Part shown: piece after piece, positions 1 to 10,105 of the stretch
Numbering within the stretch: the first letter of the stretch is position 1
Layout of the letters: every line of letters starts with the position of its first letter
Assembly (NCBI RefSeq): GCF_003955665.1
Contig: NZ_RXHU01000075.1
Coordinates: 61,670-125,669 of the forward strand
DNA: 64,000 nt
Origin: Paenibacillus whitsoniae
GTDB taxonomy: Bacteria > Bacillota > Bacilli > Paenibacillales > NBRC-103111
Direction: 5' to 3'
Notes under the pieces: generated by a model
What the model was told of the DNA's origin: nothing
Databases searched by the model: none
What the model saw: the letters and a program-made list of their open reading frames with translations, nothing else
Translations under genes and position numbers: made by a program

Positions 1-2584
1 CGACCGCCTGAAGATTGACAGCCACCCACGGACTCGTTAAGACTTCCGGTTCTGCTGTTGTGTAGGCAGCTTCGAATGTATAGCTGCCCAGGCTTGCGGA
101 CAAGCCTTCAAACGTAAGTTCGAGATCGGCGCCATTGGCCGGTCTGAAATCGAGACCGCTCAAGGTGAGCAATTGGCTGCCATCGCTGTTGTTCACAAGA
201 TCGACAGTGCCCACTTTCTGGAATCGATAACCGTCCCCAGTTCTGCCGATGGACTGGGTTTCGAGACCCGACAATTTCACTTTGCCTCTGCCGATGACAT
301 TGACCCAGGTGTTGTCCATCGTTACGTTAATGCCCTTAGGGATTTTAAGCGCAACTGTTGTTGCAGGACTTCTCAGCCCGGAAAAGAAGTTCAAAGTCAC
401 GTCTTTCGGCGTATTGGCTGTAATTTGCCCGACAGGCAGCTCTAATTTTCCTCTTAATGCGCCCTTCGCAAAATTGATCGTATAATCGCGTGTGGCTCCG
501 CCGGCGCTAACGGTCAGCACGTCGCCTTGTGCAAGCGCAGAGGAAGACGTTTTGGAACCGGAAGTGCCCTTAACCGTATACGTCTGCGGCACGTCGGTAG
601 CCGACGTAAGCTGATCGAGCATCTCGCCTACTGTGTTCAATGTCATCGTAGTGAGACCTGCGCCTTCTGCCGTATCTACGGTGTAGATATAAGTATTGCC
701 TGTTGCAATGGTCAAGGAATTAGCGGAAATGTCGCTAATGTAGTTATAATTCATATCTTTTAGCCGGATTCCCGTTCCGTCGACAATGACACTCTTCGCC
801 GGCACCGTGACGGAAAGGCTGCTTGTACTTGCCTTGCTGCCGTCAGACGTTCGCGTAACTTCCAGTACAAGATTGACCACAGTTGCTGATGTTGGGGGTA
901 CGATCGTGCCGTTCAAGGCGATAACTCCCGTAACACTTGAAGATTTGATCGCAACCGTAAAGCCTGCCGGCACGCTTGGCAATGTCAACGAAACTGCATT
1001 TTGCACTGGCGCAGTGATGGATGTGATCGCTCCCGCCACTTGGGCGGCCGTTTGTCCGGACTGCGGCGGTTGATCCCCACCGGATGATCCTCCGGACGAA
1101 CCACCGGATGAACCTCCTGACGACGGTGGTTTGACATCCGTCTTAACTCCATCCGAAACCGTTACGTGTACAGGCTGAGGTTCCATTGTAACGCCATCCG
1201 CATTGATGACAGCGTTTTCGATATGCCCTGAGCCCTTCACTGCTACCTGCGCATTGGCTGTAAAATTAGTCACATTCGCCTTATCGTTCATGGAGACAGA
1301 AGTCCCTGCTGCCGATGGTTGGACTTTCATATTTTCCACCGTTCCGCCGGTTAACGCTATGGCGGCAGGGGACAGAACATTCAGCTCACGAACACTGCCT
1401 GAGCTGATCTTAACCTCGGAGCCAACAGCAGACTTCTGGATCGTGATGGCATCTACAGAACCATCCGTGACTTGAACCGTTACCCCAGGCGCTTCGACGG
1501 AGATGGAGCTAAAGTGTCCATCCAGCGTGATGTCCTGGCCTGCTGCAATCGTCCCTGCAACCTGCACATCACCAAAACCGCTGCCTGTCAGGCTACCTGT
1601 TTCCAGCAAAGCGCCCGATTGAAGTTGAACCTTCGGAATGCTGGAATCTCCTTGCATGACAATCCTGACTTTGCCGTCCTCCTTGAGAACCAAGAGTTGT
1701 CCCTGCAAGGTTGAGCTATTGATGACTATACTATGCTCGCCACCACCGCGTACAATCGTACGACCACGGACTTGTACATGATCCAGAGAGATATTCCCGT
1801 CCCCTACTCCCTGCGTGATGTAGAGGTCGCCGGCGATGGTCATGTTTTTCAGGTTTACATCCCTGGTATTGATCACCACATTGGATTGAATATTTCCTGT
1901 ATACGTACCCGCTTCATTTTTCAACTCCCCGGTGATACCGTCCAGCATTTTAACAAACTCTGCTCGCGTAACCGATGATTGCGGAGCGAACATGCCATCC
2001 ATCCGCCCAGTTACGTAACCGTTTTCAAATAAAGCGCTAACGGCTTGCTTACTCCACTCAGCAACTGCACTTGCATCCCCAAATTGCTCGAAGGCTTTCG
2101 GATTGCGCGTCTGCAAATCAAACGCCCGAAACAGTACGACTGCCGCCTCTTGACGGCTAATTGGCGCACCGGGTCTGAACTGACCCTCGGCGTCGCCGGT
2201 AACAATACCGGCTGCTGCCGCTTTGGCAACCGCATCAGCATACCAGGATCCTTGTGAAACATCTGCAAATGCACCGGACTTCAGGCTTGAATAGCCAAAT
2301 ACCCGAGTAATGAGCGATATGAACTCAGCCCGGCTCACCGAAGCATCCGGCTTGAAACTATGATCCTCGTAACCGTTAATAATCCCCTTTTGAGACCAAC
2401 GGTCAATCTCTTGCGATGCCCAATGAGAAGCCGTATCCGTAAATGCCGTCATGCTTGGCACAGACTCCGCAGCAGTCTCGACTGCAGCCGGTTCCGCGGC
2501 TGCCGCTGATCCGGCAAAAACCGTTGTAGCTAGCATGGAGAAGACTTGAACTTTTGCCAACGTTGTTCGTAATGTTCGAAGCAC
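1..2584 (-). CDS. SLH-domain surface protein, C-terminus cut by window edge
   Basis: An open frame runs from a GTG at 2584 to the left edge without a stop (861 codons), so the C-terminus is missing. GTG is chosen because a strong AGGGGGG ribosome site lies about 7 bases upstream and the next residues form a signal peptide ending near AAAAEP (residue 30). Three SLH repeats follow (about 49-93, 107-153, 168-213), the first with TDTASHW and the second with ADVSQGSWY; such repeats bind pyruvylated secondary cell-wall polymer. Next comes a long stretch of short Val/Ile/Gly-rich strands (about 220-480) suggesting a beta-helix, then a Ser-Gly linker (near 490), then a roughly 80-residue module with LTLPSVPAGFTVAIK (about 508-595) that also occurs twice in the neighbouring glycosidase. 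The remaining visible 260 residues are not recognised. Probable role: cell-wall-anchored adhesin or enzyme; activity unknown because the end is not visible. Confidence 0.85.
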   Translation of the reverse strand, partial: MLRTLRTTLAKVQVFSMLATTVFAGSAAAAEPAAVETAAESVPSMTAFTDTASHWASQEIDRWSQKGIINGYEDHSFKPDASVSRAEFISLITRVFGYSSLKSGAFADVSQGSWYADAVAKAAAAGIVTGDAEGQFRPGAPISRQEAAVVLFRAFDLQTRNPKAFEQFGDASAVAEWSKQAVSALFENGYVTGRMDGMFAPQSSVTRAEFVKMLDGITGELKNEAGTYTGNIQSNVVINTRDVNLKNMTIAGDLYITQGVGDGNISLDHVQVRGRTIVRGGGEHSIVINSSTLQGQLLVLKEDGKVRIVMQGDSSIPKVQLQSGALLETGSLTGSGFGDVQVAGTIAAGQDITLDGHFSSISVEAPGVTVQVTDGSVDAITIQKSAVGSEVKISSGSVRELNVLSPAAIALTGGTVENMKVQPSAAGTSVSMNDKANVTNFTANAQVAVKGSGHIENAVINADGVTMEPQPVHVTVSDGVKTDVKPPSSGGSSGGSSGGSSGGDQPPQSGQTAAQVAGAITSITAPVQNAVSLTLPSVPAGFTVAIKSSSVTGVIALNGTIVPPTSATVVNLVLEVTRTSDGSKASTSSLSVTVPAKSVIVDGTGIRLKDMNYNYISDISANSLTIATGNTYIYTVDTAEGAGLTTMTLNTVGEMLDQLTSATDVPQTYTVKGTSGSKTSSSALAQGDVLTVSAGGATRDYTINFAKGALRGKLELPVGQITANTPKDVTLNFFSGLRSPATTVALKIPKGINVTMDNTWVNVIGRGKVKLSGLETQSIGRTGDGYRFQKVGTVDLVNNSDGSQLLTLSGLDFRPANGADLELTFEGLSASLGSYTFEAAYTTAEPEVLTSPWVAVNLQAV

Positions 2585-2614
2585 ATATTTCCCCCCTTTT
2601 GGATTCCTGATTCC

Positions 2615-2620
2615 ATTATA
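2615..2620 (-). promoter_or_regulatory. Candidate -10 box for the SLH protein gene
   Basis: On the minus strand TATAAT occurs 30 bases upstream of the GTG start at 2584. No convincing -35 is present at 17-18 bases, and AT-rich direct repeats (GCAATATTTTA twice, 2644-2676) lie just upstream. Assignment rests on the hexamer and its position only. Confidence 0.35.
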
Positions 2621-2686
2621 GAAAGATATGTTGTCGAATAAGATGCAATATTTTAATATAAGTGTGCAATATTTTATCATATACAC

Positions 2687-2717
2687 GCAGGCACTTGCGT
2701 AAATAACAAGTGCCTGC
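2687..2717 (-). terminator. Hairpin terminator after the GH27-like gene
   Basis: Perfect 11-base inverted repeat (GCAGGCACTTG / CAAGTGCCTGC) with a 9-base loop, 7 bases after the stop of the glycosidase gene. The downstream side on the minus strand is AT-rich but lacks a clean T run, so termination may be partial. Confidence 0.6.
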
Positions 2718-2723
2718 TGCAAC

Positions 2724-5700
2724 CTATTCGATATTCAGAATTCGACTAACCGTTACTGCCGCTTCGGCGCGAGTCGCGTTCTCCTTCGGAGAGAATTGGT
2801 CCTGCGCTCGGCCCTGAAGCAGTTGCAGGCTGGTTGCCAATCTAACCGCAGGAAGCGCCCATGCTTCGATGTCTGCTTCATCACGGAACTGGGACGAGGT
2901 TGTATCCGTTGGTGCAGCATGATCCTCGCCGTGGACCAGTGTATAGGCTCGCATCAGCATAACCGACATCTCCTCCCGAGAAATCGTGACATTCGGATCG
3001 AATTGCGACTCGCTTTTTCCATTTATGATTCCTTGCTTCACTGCTGCCATAATCGGCGCTGCGTACCAGGCATCAGGTGAAACATCCGCAAACTGCTGCT
3101 GCCCTCCACTTACCGGCAACCTGAGAGCCCGAACCAGCATGGCGGTAAACTCTGCCCGCGTCACTGGCCGATTCGGTTCAAACGACGAGACGTCGCTGTC
3201 GATAATATGCCTCGCTGCCAGCACTTGAATGTCTTCCAACGCCCAATGTTCGCTTGGCAGATCGGCGTAATTAGCCTTCAACTCGAAGATCGCATATTGG
3301 CCCGGATGACTGATCTCCGCGGTCACTTCGCCATTCACGTATATGCTCTCCACATAAGCGAAGCGGCCTTGTTCCGCCAAATCATAGATTCCCAGGAGCT
3401 TGGCGTTACGCGAAGCGTCTGCTTTGATTCGAATGGTAAGCGGATGTTCGAATTGTTTTACCTGCGTTATCTTGCCGTTCGCATCCAGCAAAGAAACACC
3501 AACTTCATAGACACTGCTTGCCGGCTTCAGATTTCCATGAGATCCGTTCCCTCCAGAGAGTGATGAATCCGTGTTAAGAAGTTGAATAACTACGGAATCA
3601 CTGCTCTGCTCCGCCGCATGAAGCATGCCCGAAATTTGGCGAATCAGGTCAGGATGAAGTTCCATACTCACATTGCCAACATGAATCTCTAACGGATGGT
3701 CCCCAAGTTTGGAGGCTATCTGGGCTGGCAACACAATTTCCTTGGCATCGTTCGGAGTGCTAACGATCAGCTTTCCACCCTGTGTTGGGCTGGAAAGCGC
3801 GCTTTCCGAAACGAGATAACGATCATGGCTAGCCGGAAGGGTGCTTGGGGGCGTTGAGCTGCCCGAGCCGGTATTTCCGGTGTTCCCACTGTTCCCTTCA
3901 GTCCCTGTATCTCCGTCCCCTGGCTGCCCTCCCGGTCCGCCGCCTTCTTCACCACCACCGCTCCTTGCAGGCACAATCACCGTAATCAGATCCGTATCTG
4001 CGCTTTCACCATCGGAGTTCCGCGTTACTTCCAGTACCAAATCGACTGCCGTTGCAGTTGCAGGCGGATAGATCACTCCGCTTGCGTTTATGACGGAAGG
4101 ATTGTAAGTCTGCTGAATGGCAATCGAATACCCTTCCGGAACAGAAGGAAGCGTCAACTCCGTTGCATTCGGCGCAGGGGCCGGAATAGACGTAATACCG
4201 TCTGCAATGACCTGCGGATCAACCTCAAGAACCGTTACATTCGCAATCGCCGGGATTGTCGTCCCATAAACGGCGCCTTCAACTGTAAAGCTCCCTAATG
4301 TTGAATAACGGGCAGGATTGATCGCATCCCATGTTACGGCTACATTCCGATGGGAATCGTCTGAATAAACAGCCTCCACTTCCGCTGGCAGTTCAGGTCT
4401 TTCATTCAGCACGGTCGAAATAGCTGTCGCTGGAATGCTGATAATCGACGGAGAGACAACCTCAGGCACTAATTTCACATTATCGATGACAAAATCAAGC
4501 GTCTTCGTCATCGCCGGATTTTTGCCGACAATATCGAATCGGAATTGATGAGCGCCCGAAGTCAAGGAAACCTGCCCCAAGCTAGCTGACGCGTATTCGG
4601 CCGTATTGGAGAACTGATCGACTGGATCCCCGACAGGCGTGCCATCGATATACATTTGGAAAATACCCCGGGCATTATTCTTCTTGTAGCCGAAGACGAC
4701 CTCATACTTGCCCGCCTGCGGAACATCCCCTGTGAAATTAACGGATTGGCCCGTTGTTGCCGTAAACGTAATCTGGAAGTTTCGTCCGCCGCTTGCAGCT
4801 GCTTCGTTATTGAATTTGGTGCCTAGTCCGCTGGGTGACAGTACGTAGGGCATGCTCTCCCCTTCCAGAATCACCGGATTGCCCGCGCCAGATCCCGGAT
4901 CGGTTCCGGGTACAACGACCGTAATACTGCCGGTATCCTTCTTGACACCATCCGACGTTCTAGCCACCTCGAGCACAAGCTTCACGGAAGTATCCAAAGA
5001 TGGCGCATGAATCGTCCCGTTCGTGTCAATGACGCTTGTCTGATCCGAGTTTTTGATACGCACCGTATAGCCCGACGGCACACTCGGAAGGACCACGCTC
5101 GTTTGCCCCTTGGCAATCGTTGGCATCGCCGTAATACCCGCCGCAATGTTATCGATGGGATCCGTTGCCGAAGCCAAGAACATCGCTTGTGCGATTTGGC
5201 CCTGCCCCGTACCGCTCATAATTTTCGCGCGCAGCGTTGCGCTTTGATGAATATCGATGCCGCCCTGATACAAGGGAGAAGTCGCCGTAGGTTCACTTCC
5301 ATCTGTGGTATAGCGAATCACTGCGCCAGGATCTGTTGCATGCAAAACAACATGCTGGGTCCCAAAGAATACAGAACCGTAAGGTTCCATGGAAATGCTG
5401 GATATCTTGAGCAGTCGGACACCATGGGGCTCAATCGCTTCACTGTAAGCCGACATCTCCCCCAATGCCGAGTGCGACCACATGTCGCTAACCAGGTAAT
5501 TTCCCTGGATGCCTAATTGATTGGCAAAATTGATAGAGCGAACCTGAGGCGTATCTTCTCGGTTGAATAACGCCACAACCCATGTTCCGTCTGACAGCTG
5601 CCCTTTCCAAATTTGGCTCTGTGGATTCGTTACATCTCTGACCAACGGTTTGCCGACAAAACCGCGCTTGTTCATATCGATAATTTCCCAATTCTTATAG

Positions 5701-6764
5701 TACACATCGTTATTTCCTATATTCGAATAGCGATCTCCGATATTGATGCTGCTGCCTGCCATCGCGAGCAGACTGATTCTCGTTTTCTTCTCGGCGTCCG
5801 TTCCTCCCGAGCTAAGCACACTAAAATCGCCGTCCAGAACAACTTTCCCCGGTCCGGATAAATCCGAGAACCAGACAAAGCCGTCGAAAATATTGTAAGC
5901 CGGAGGCCACGAATTATCTTTGACCTTCCCTCGATTGCGCAGGCTGGTATGATACCAGACCCCGGGCTGTGTCGTATCCGTTCTCCAGTCTTCACTTGCC
6001 CTCAGAAAATCAGCCGTAGCCACCTCATCCACAGCATGATTGACATTATTCGTATTGGCATAATACAAAATGATGTCATTGCCAGCCGCTTCCCGCATCC
6101 AGTCATACAGTTTTTTCATAGCCGCATGACCGTAAACATCCTCATAGTACCTCAAAAAATCAATTTTCAGCAGGTCAACGCCGATGGAGATGTAATACTT
6201 GATCATCCCTTGCACGTATTCCTTGGAACCCGCAGCATCCGGATCGACCATATACCGGGTTTGATGCATGTATTTATTGTTCGGATCTTCCCGCACAATG
6301 TTTTTAAGCGGAATATTCGTGCCTACAACTTTCAAGGTTGGATCATTCGCAAGATCCTGATGCAGCCAGGAGGGATTGTAATAGATCCCCAATTTAAGTC
6401 CCTTCGAATGAACATAGTCCGCCCACCATTTCCAATCGTGCTGCCAATCGTTTTTGTAATACGTGATGTATCCATCGGCGTTATGTTTGGTCGAATCCCC
6501 TACCCAGCCATCCACACAAATGTACTGGTACCCGTACTCCTTGTAATTGCTGGCGATCCAGTCTGTGTTGGCTTGCATCTGCGACTCGGTAAAGCTTCCT
6601 CCATAAGGTGTTGCATGCCACCCCAGATTACCAGAACCTTTTTGCGTAAAAACCGTATCTGCCGCATGTGCTTCCCGTATGGGAATCAGGCCGCTTGCGA
6701 TCAGCAGAGAGGCGGCGATGGCCACACTTTTTCGACATATCGAATGAATCCTCTTTTCCTTCAT
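2724..6764 (-). CDS. Secreted GH27-like glycosidase with SLH cell-wall anchor
   Basis: 1346 residues. Start ATG has AAGGGAG 8 bases upstream; a signal peptide ends near EAHA (34). Residues 40-460 look like an alpha-galactosidase-type (GH27-like) TIM barrel plus beta domain: YGYQYICVDGW near 80, GLKLGIYYN near 122-130, LLKIDFL with D202 as probable nucleophile, and ASEDWR with D259 as possible acid/base. Then come a chitobiase-C-like segment (VIRYTTDGSEPT, about 480-540), an LPSVPSGYTV module, a CBM6/35-like galactose-binding fold beginning VILEGESMPY (about 640-775), a Big_4-like Ig domain, a second LPSVPEGYSI module, a Gly-rich linker, and three SLH repeats to the end. Substrate is uncertain; GH27 members cut alpha-galactosides but include isomaltodextranases. 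The enzyme should be displayed on the cell surface. Confidence 0.85.
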   Translation of the reverse strand: MKEKRIHSICRKSVAIAASLLIASGLIPIREAHAADTVFTQKGSGNLGWHATPYGGSFTESQMQANTDWIASNYKEYGYQYICVDGWVGDSTKHNADGYITYYKNDWQHDWKWWADYVHSKGLKLGIYYNPSWLHQDLANDPTLKVVGTNIPLKNIVREDPNNKYMHQTRYMVDPDAAGSKEYVQGMIKYYISIGVDLLKIDFLRYYEDVYGHAAMKKLYDWMREAAGNDIILYYANTNNVNHAVDEVATADFLRASEDWRTDTTQPGVWYHTSLRNRGKVKDNSWPPAYNIFDGFVWFSDLSGPGKVVLDGDFSVLSSGGTDAEKKTRISLLAMAGSSINIGDRYSNIGNNDVYYKNWEIIDMNKRGFVGKPLVRDVTNPQSQIWKGQLSDGTWVVALFNREDTPQVRSINFANQLGIQGNYLVSDMWSHSALGEMSAYSEAIEPHGVRLLKISSISMEPYGSVFFGTQHVVLHATDPGAVIRYTTDGSEPTATSPLYQGGIDIHQSATLRAKIMSGTGQGQIAQAMFLASATDPIDNIAAGITAMPTIAKGQTSVVLPSVPSGYTVRIKNSDQTSVIDTNGTIHAPSLDTSVKLVLEVARTSDGVKKDTGSITVVVPGTDPGSGAGNPVILEGESMPYVLSPSGLGTKFNNEAAASGGRNFQITFTATTGQSVNFTGDVPQAGKYEVVFGYKKNNARGIFQMYIDGTPVGDPVDQFSNTAEYASASLGQVSLTSGAHQFRFDIVGKNPAMTKTLDFVIDNVKLVPEVVSPSIISIPATAISTVLNERPELPAEVEAVYSDDSHRNVAVTWDAINPARYSTLGSFTVEGAVYGTTIPAIANVTVLEVDPQVIADGITSIPAPAPNATELTLPSVPEGYSIAIQQTYNPSVINASGVIYPPATATAVDLVLEVTRNSDGESADTDLITVIVPARSGGGEEGGGPGGQPGDGDTGTEGNSGNTGNTGSGSSTPPSTLPASHDRYLVSESALSSPTQGGKLIVSTPNDAKEIVLPAQIASKLGDHPLEIHVGNVSMELHPDLIRQISGMLHAAEQSSDSVVIQLLNTDSSLSGGNGSHGNLKPASSVYEVGVSLLDANGKITQVKQFEHPLTIRIKADASRNAKLLGIYDLAEQGRFAYVESIYVNGEVTAEISHPGQYAIFELKANYADLPSEHWALEDIQVLAARHIIDSDVSSFEPNRPVTRAEFTAMLVRALRLPVSGGQQQFADVSPDAWYAAPIMAAVKQGIINGKSESQFDPNVTISREEMSVMLMRAYTLVHGEDHAAPTDTTSSQFRDEADIEAWALPAVRLATSLQLLQGRAQDQFSPKENATRAEAAVTVSRILNIE

Positions 6765-7009
6765 CCGCTTGCTCCCTTCTTGAGAATAGATGGTTATCCA
6801 GCTTTGTCAGCAATGCCGCATGCTGGAAACCCTTTCATTATAAAGAGAAGCAAGTCTGGTTAGAGTTAAAAATGATTATCTCGTTGTTTAAAATCTTTAC
6901 CAATACGAATTTCTGTGTGCCGGCAACCGTCACTCTCCCCCATTTTGCCGCGGGATGCTATAATAAATGTCGATTCCCGATAGCCATCTGCCGAGAGAGG
7001 AGGGCTCCC

Positions 7010-7774
7010 GTGCCTATTCAACAAGAAACAGAACTGTACGCGCCAATCAAACAGTTTTTCGAAGAACGCGGCTATACCGTGCGCGGAGAGGTCAAGCATT
7101 GCGATCTCGTCGCCGTCCGAAGCGAGGACGAGCCCATGGTCATTGTCGAGTTGAAAAAAAGCTTTAACATCCCGCTCCTCGTGCAAGCGATTGACCGGCT
7201 CAAGCTCAGCTCCGAAGTCTATGTCGCCTTCGAGCTTCCCAATAAAGGAAAAGCGCCGCATCGTCTCGCTTGGGAGGATGTGCGCCGCTTATGCCGCATG
7301 CTCGGACTCGGTGTCCTGACCGTGCAATTCTACAAACGCAAACAGCCCACAGTCGATCTCGTCTGTGAGCCTACGCCATATCAATTGCGCCCGAATAAAC
7401 GGGCAACAACGAAACTAATGACTGAATTTCGCGAGCGAAGCGGCGATTACAACGTCGGCGGCAGTACCAAGATGAAGCTGATGACCGCCTACCGGGAAAA
7501 ATCGCTGCACGCCGCGCACCTTCTGAAGCAGCACGGCCCGCTCAGCCCGAAGCAGCTGCGAACATTGACCGGCAACGCGCATGTCGCTTCGTTGCTCCAG
7601 CAAAACTTCTATCGCTGGTTCGCGCGGCAGAGCCGGGGCATCTACGCCGTTACCCCGCTCGGCGAGAAAGCGCTGGCCGACTACGCACATGTGGCGCAGG
7701 CGTTTCCCGAAACGCAGCCGCTGCCGGAGCCCGCGCCCACCCGCAAGGGAAAACGCAAGCTTAAGAGCGAATAA
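7010..7774 (+). CDS. DUF2161-like protein with PD-(D/E)XK nuclease fold
   Basis: 254 residues, starting at GTG 7010 with GAGAGGAGGG just upstream; an open frame extends further back but without a ribosome site. The N-terminus resembles a PD-(D/E)XK core: CDLVAVRSED supplies the Asp and IVELKKSF the E-x-K pair about 15 residues later, near residues 30-52. The C-terminal half (about 150-235) looks like a winged helix (HAAHLLKQHGPLSPKQL, then GIYAVTPLGEKAL), followed by a basic tail. Families of this layout are annotated DUF2161; function is not established. The 3' end overlaps the convergent oxidoreductase gene by 14 bases. Confidence 0.7.
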   Translation: MPIQQETELYAPIKQFFEERGYTVRGEVKHCDLVAVRSEDEPMVIVELKKSFNIPLLVQAIDRLKLSSEVYVAFELPNKGKAPHRLAWEDVRRLCRMLGLGVLTVQFYKRKQPTVDLVCEPTPYQLRPNKRATTKLMTEFRERSGDYNVGGSTKMKLMTAYREKSLHAAHLLKQHGPLSPKQLRTLTGNAHVASLLQQNFYRWFARQSRGIYAVTPLGEKALADYAHVAQAFPETQPLPEPAPTRKGKRKLKSE

Positions 7775-8711
7775 GCACACGGTGCACGCTCGCATCCTCC
7801 TGCATGTGCAGCAGCGCTTTATTCATCCAGATCGCCGCCTGAGCACCTTCCCCCATGGCGATTGTGACTTGCTCGGCATGCACGCCGACATCGCCGGCCG
7901 CCCAAACGAACGGCACGCTGGTCATTTTGCTGCGGGGATCGGTAAGGATGTGGCGGTTCTCCATCCGCTCCGCCCCAAGCTGGCGGGCCAGGTCGGATTT
8001 CACCTCATTGCCGCCAAACGCAATAAAGCCCCGCTCCGCCGTAAGGCGCTTTCCGCTGCCCAACACGACGCCGCCAAACGCCCCCGCTCCCGCCGTAATC
8101 ACTTCCTGTATGTCCTCCTGTACGAGCTCGATGCCCTTCTCCTGCAGCGCCTTTACAAACTTACTCTGCACAGCGCATTGCTGGTGATTGACGTAAGTCA
8201 ACCGATCTGTCCGGCGGCTTAACTTCAGCGCCATAGCGGCTCCGGCATCTCCGGACCCCATGACAATCGTCACTTTATCCCGAATTTCATAGCCGTCGCA
8301 GTCCGGACATACATACACCGTTAGCCCCAGACATGGTTTTAACCCGGGAACATCGGGCAGACGATCCATAAGACCGGTAGCGAGCAGAAGCAGACGTCCG
8401 GCATAACCTCGGCCAGACTTGCCCCACAGTTCAAAGCCTTCGCCGATCTTTCCTTTTTGCACCGCTTGCACGATTTCATCCTGCACGAACTGGACGCCCA
8501 GCCGCTCCGCTTGCAACCGGCCAAGCCGGCGCAGCTCTTCACCGGAAACGCCGTCCGGCCAACCTAATAGATTATGATAGCTTCGACACAGCGTCGAACG
8601 GCCGCCGCCTGCGTCAATGACCATAACGCGATGTTCGTAACGCCCCAATTGAATCGCAGCCTGCAGGCCGGCAATCCCGCCGCCCACGACAAGGCAATCC
8701 GCATTTTCCAT
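7761..8711 (-). CDS. Thioredoxin-reductase-like NAD(P)/FAD oxidoreductase
   Basis: 316 residues, the usual size of low-molecular-weight thioredoxin reductases. FAD-binding VVGGGIAGLQAA lies at 8-19, the redox-active pair is C135-P-D-C138 (VYVCPDCDGYE), the NAD(P)-binding motif is VMGSGDAGAAMA (150-161), and the second FAD motif is VWAAGDVG near 270. The CPDC spacer differs from CATC of classical TrxB, which suggests a partner other than standard thioredoxin or a ferredoxin-type reductase; this is inference. It is convergent with and overlaps the DUF2161 gene. No thioredoxin lies nearby. Confidence 0.8.
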   Translation of the reverse strand: MENADCLVVGGGIAGLQAAIQLGRYEHRVMVIDAGGGRSTLCRSYHNLLGWPDGVSGEELRRLGRLQAERLGVQFVQDEIVQAVQKGKIGEGFELWGKSGRGYAGRLLLLATGLMDRLPDVPGLKPCLGLTVYVCPDCDGYEIRDKVTIVMGSGDAGAAMALKLSRRTDRLTYVNHQQCAVQSKFVKALQEKGIELVQEDIQEVITAGAGAFGGVVLGSGKRLTAERGFIAFGGNEVKSDLARQLGAERMENRHILTDPRSKMTSVPFVWAAGDVGVHAEQVTIAMGEGAQAAIWMNKALLHMQEDASVHRVLIRS

Positions 8712-8790
8712 TTGAAAGCCCCTTTGCCCTTTTCTCGAATCAGCTACTCTCCATTTTAGGATGGCCGATCCAAGGCGCTTTCATCCTGAT

Positions 8791-10020
8791 TTACCGATTC
8801 TTAATCGACGGAATCAAAGCGAACTGCGTAGCTGCCGCCGCCATAAGAATCCACGGAATCCAACCGCCGTCCAGATTGCTGCCCAGCGAAATCAGCACGA
8901 AAATTGAAATGATCCGTCCCACATTCAAAAAGGATTCTCGGACGACAACGCTTTCGACTTTCAACTGCCCTTTCGGTGGCAGTTCGGCGATCAGGCTGTA
9001 ATAATAGCCTGTCATTGTATTCCCTTGCAGCGGCGCGAAGATGGAATACAAAATCATAAACCCGACGACCGACCAAATGCTGAGATTGCCGATAATAAAA
9101 GACACGCCGATCAAATATCCGACCGTCGAAATAAGCAAATAAAGCCGCGACATCGACGTCCGTGCAAATTTGGAGATCAGGAAGCCCATGACAATGCTCA
9201 GGCTGGAATACAGCATGCCGAGATAGCCGACCAGATCTTCCCGCGGCAGCACCTTGAACAGCAAAATGTTCGGTAAAAACAACATGATGCCCTGCAAGAG
9301 GCCCATGCCGAAAAATCCGAGGCAGGCTTTCAGCCAGCGGGGCTCTTTTCTCATGATCAGACCGACATATTTTAAATAGTAGACACGGTGATGGCTGCCG
9401 GACGCTTTGATTTTCAGCGAAATCAGTCCAGCCAGGAAAAACATGACGAACGCAATGGCAAAGACGATGGTGTAGCCGCTCAGCCCCTCTCGCATCCGGA
9501 TAATAAATCCGGCAACCGCAGGACCCGCCAGCGTAGCCGCGGTGAAGAAAATCATATTATACGCCAAGTAGCGAATCCGGTTCTGTTCCGTGGACACATC
9601 ATACATAAGCGTCAAATACCCTACCCAATAGAACGCGAGCGCAAGTCCGTTAAAGATGCCGAACCCGACATAGTAATCCACCAGACGTTCCTGCGCAATG
9701 CTCACGCACAAATAGAAAAGACCCACCAGCGCAATGCCAAGCCGGTAGGAAACCATGCGGTCTTTCTTTTTGATCAAAAAGCCGCCAAGCGCAAAACCGA
9801 TCGGCGTCAAGGCGTAGACGATGATATTATACGTGCCGTTGACGGCCACGCTTTGCGTTAAACGCCATAAATACAAATTGAGAAATACACCCGACATGGA
9901 GGCGCCGAATTGGAAGATCGAATGGATGATTAGCGAAATGATCGCTTCCTTGGACAAGCGCTTTTCCAGCGGGAGCGCGCTCCCGCGGCTGTTTAGCCAA
10001 GTCCTGATGTTAAGCTGCAT
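8791..10020 (-). CDS. Major facilitator superfamily transporter
   Basis: 409 residues with about 12 hydrophobic segments spread over the whole length and basic loops between them (RMVSYRLG, RTSMSRLY), typical of MFS permeases. A loop with STEQNRIRYLAYNMIFF and the ending SIKNR give no substrate clue. Start ATG 10020 follows a GGAGG-like sequence (CGGAGGTTTATC). It lies 79 bases from the oxidoreductase gene, possibly co-transcribed with it, and downstream of the terminator of the sugar ABC operon. Substrate unknown; multidrug or sugar efflux are possible. Confidence 0.75.
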   Translation of the reverse strand: MQLNIRTWLNSRGSALPLEKRLSKEAIISLIIHSIFQFGASMSGVFLNLYLWRLTQSVAVNGTYNIIVYALTPIGFALGGFLIKKKDRMVSYRLGIALVGLFYLCVSIAQERLVDYYVGFGIFNGLALAFYWVGYLTLMYDVSTEQNRIRYLAYNMIFFTAATLAGPAVAGFIIRMREGLSGYTIVFAIAFVMFFLAGLISLKIKASGSHHRVYYLKYVGLIMRKEPRWLKACLGFFGMGLLQGIMLFLPNILLFKVLPREDLVGYLGMLYSSLSIVMGFLISKFARTSMSRLYLLISTVGYLIGVSFIIGNLSIWSVVGFMILYSIFAPLQGNTMTGYYYSLIAELPPKGQLKVESVVVRESFLNVGRIISIFVLISLGSNLDGGWIPWILMAAAATQFALIPSIKNR

Positions 10021-10105
10021 GATAAACCTCCGCCCATATGTCTGGTCCCTGATTCTGTTTCTATTTCCTCCATTCTATCAGCGCGCCCGCTTTCTGTTAA
10101 ACAGC

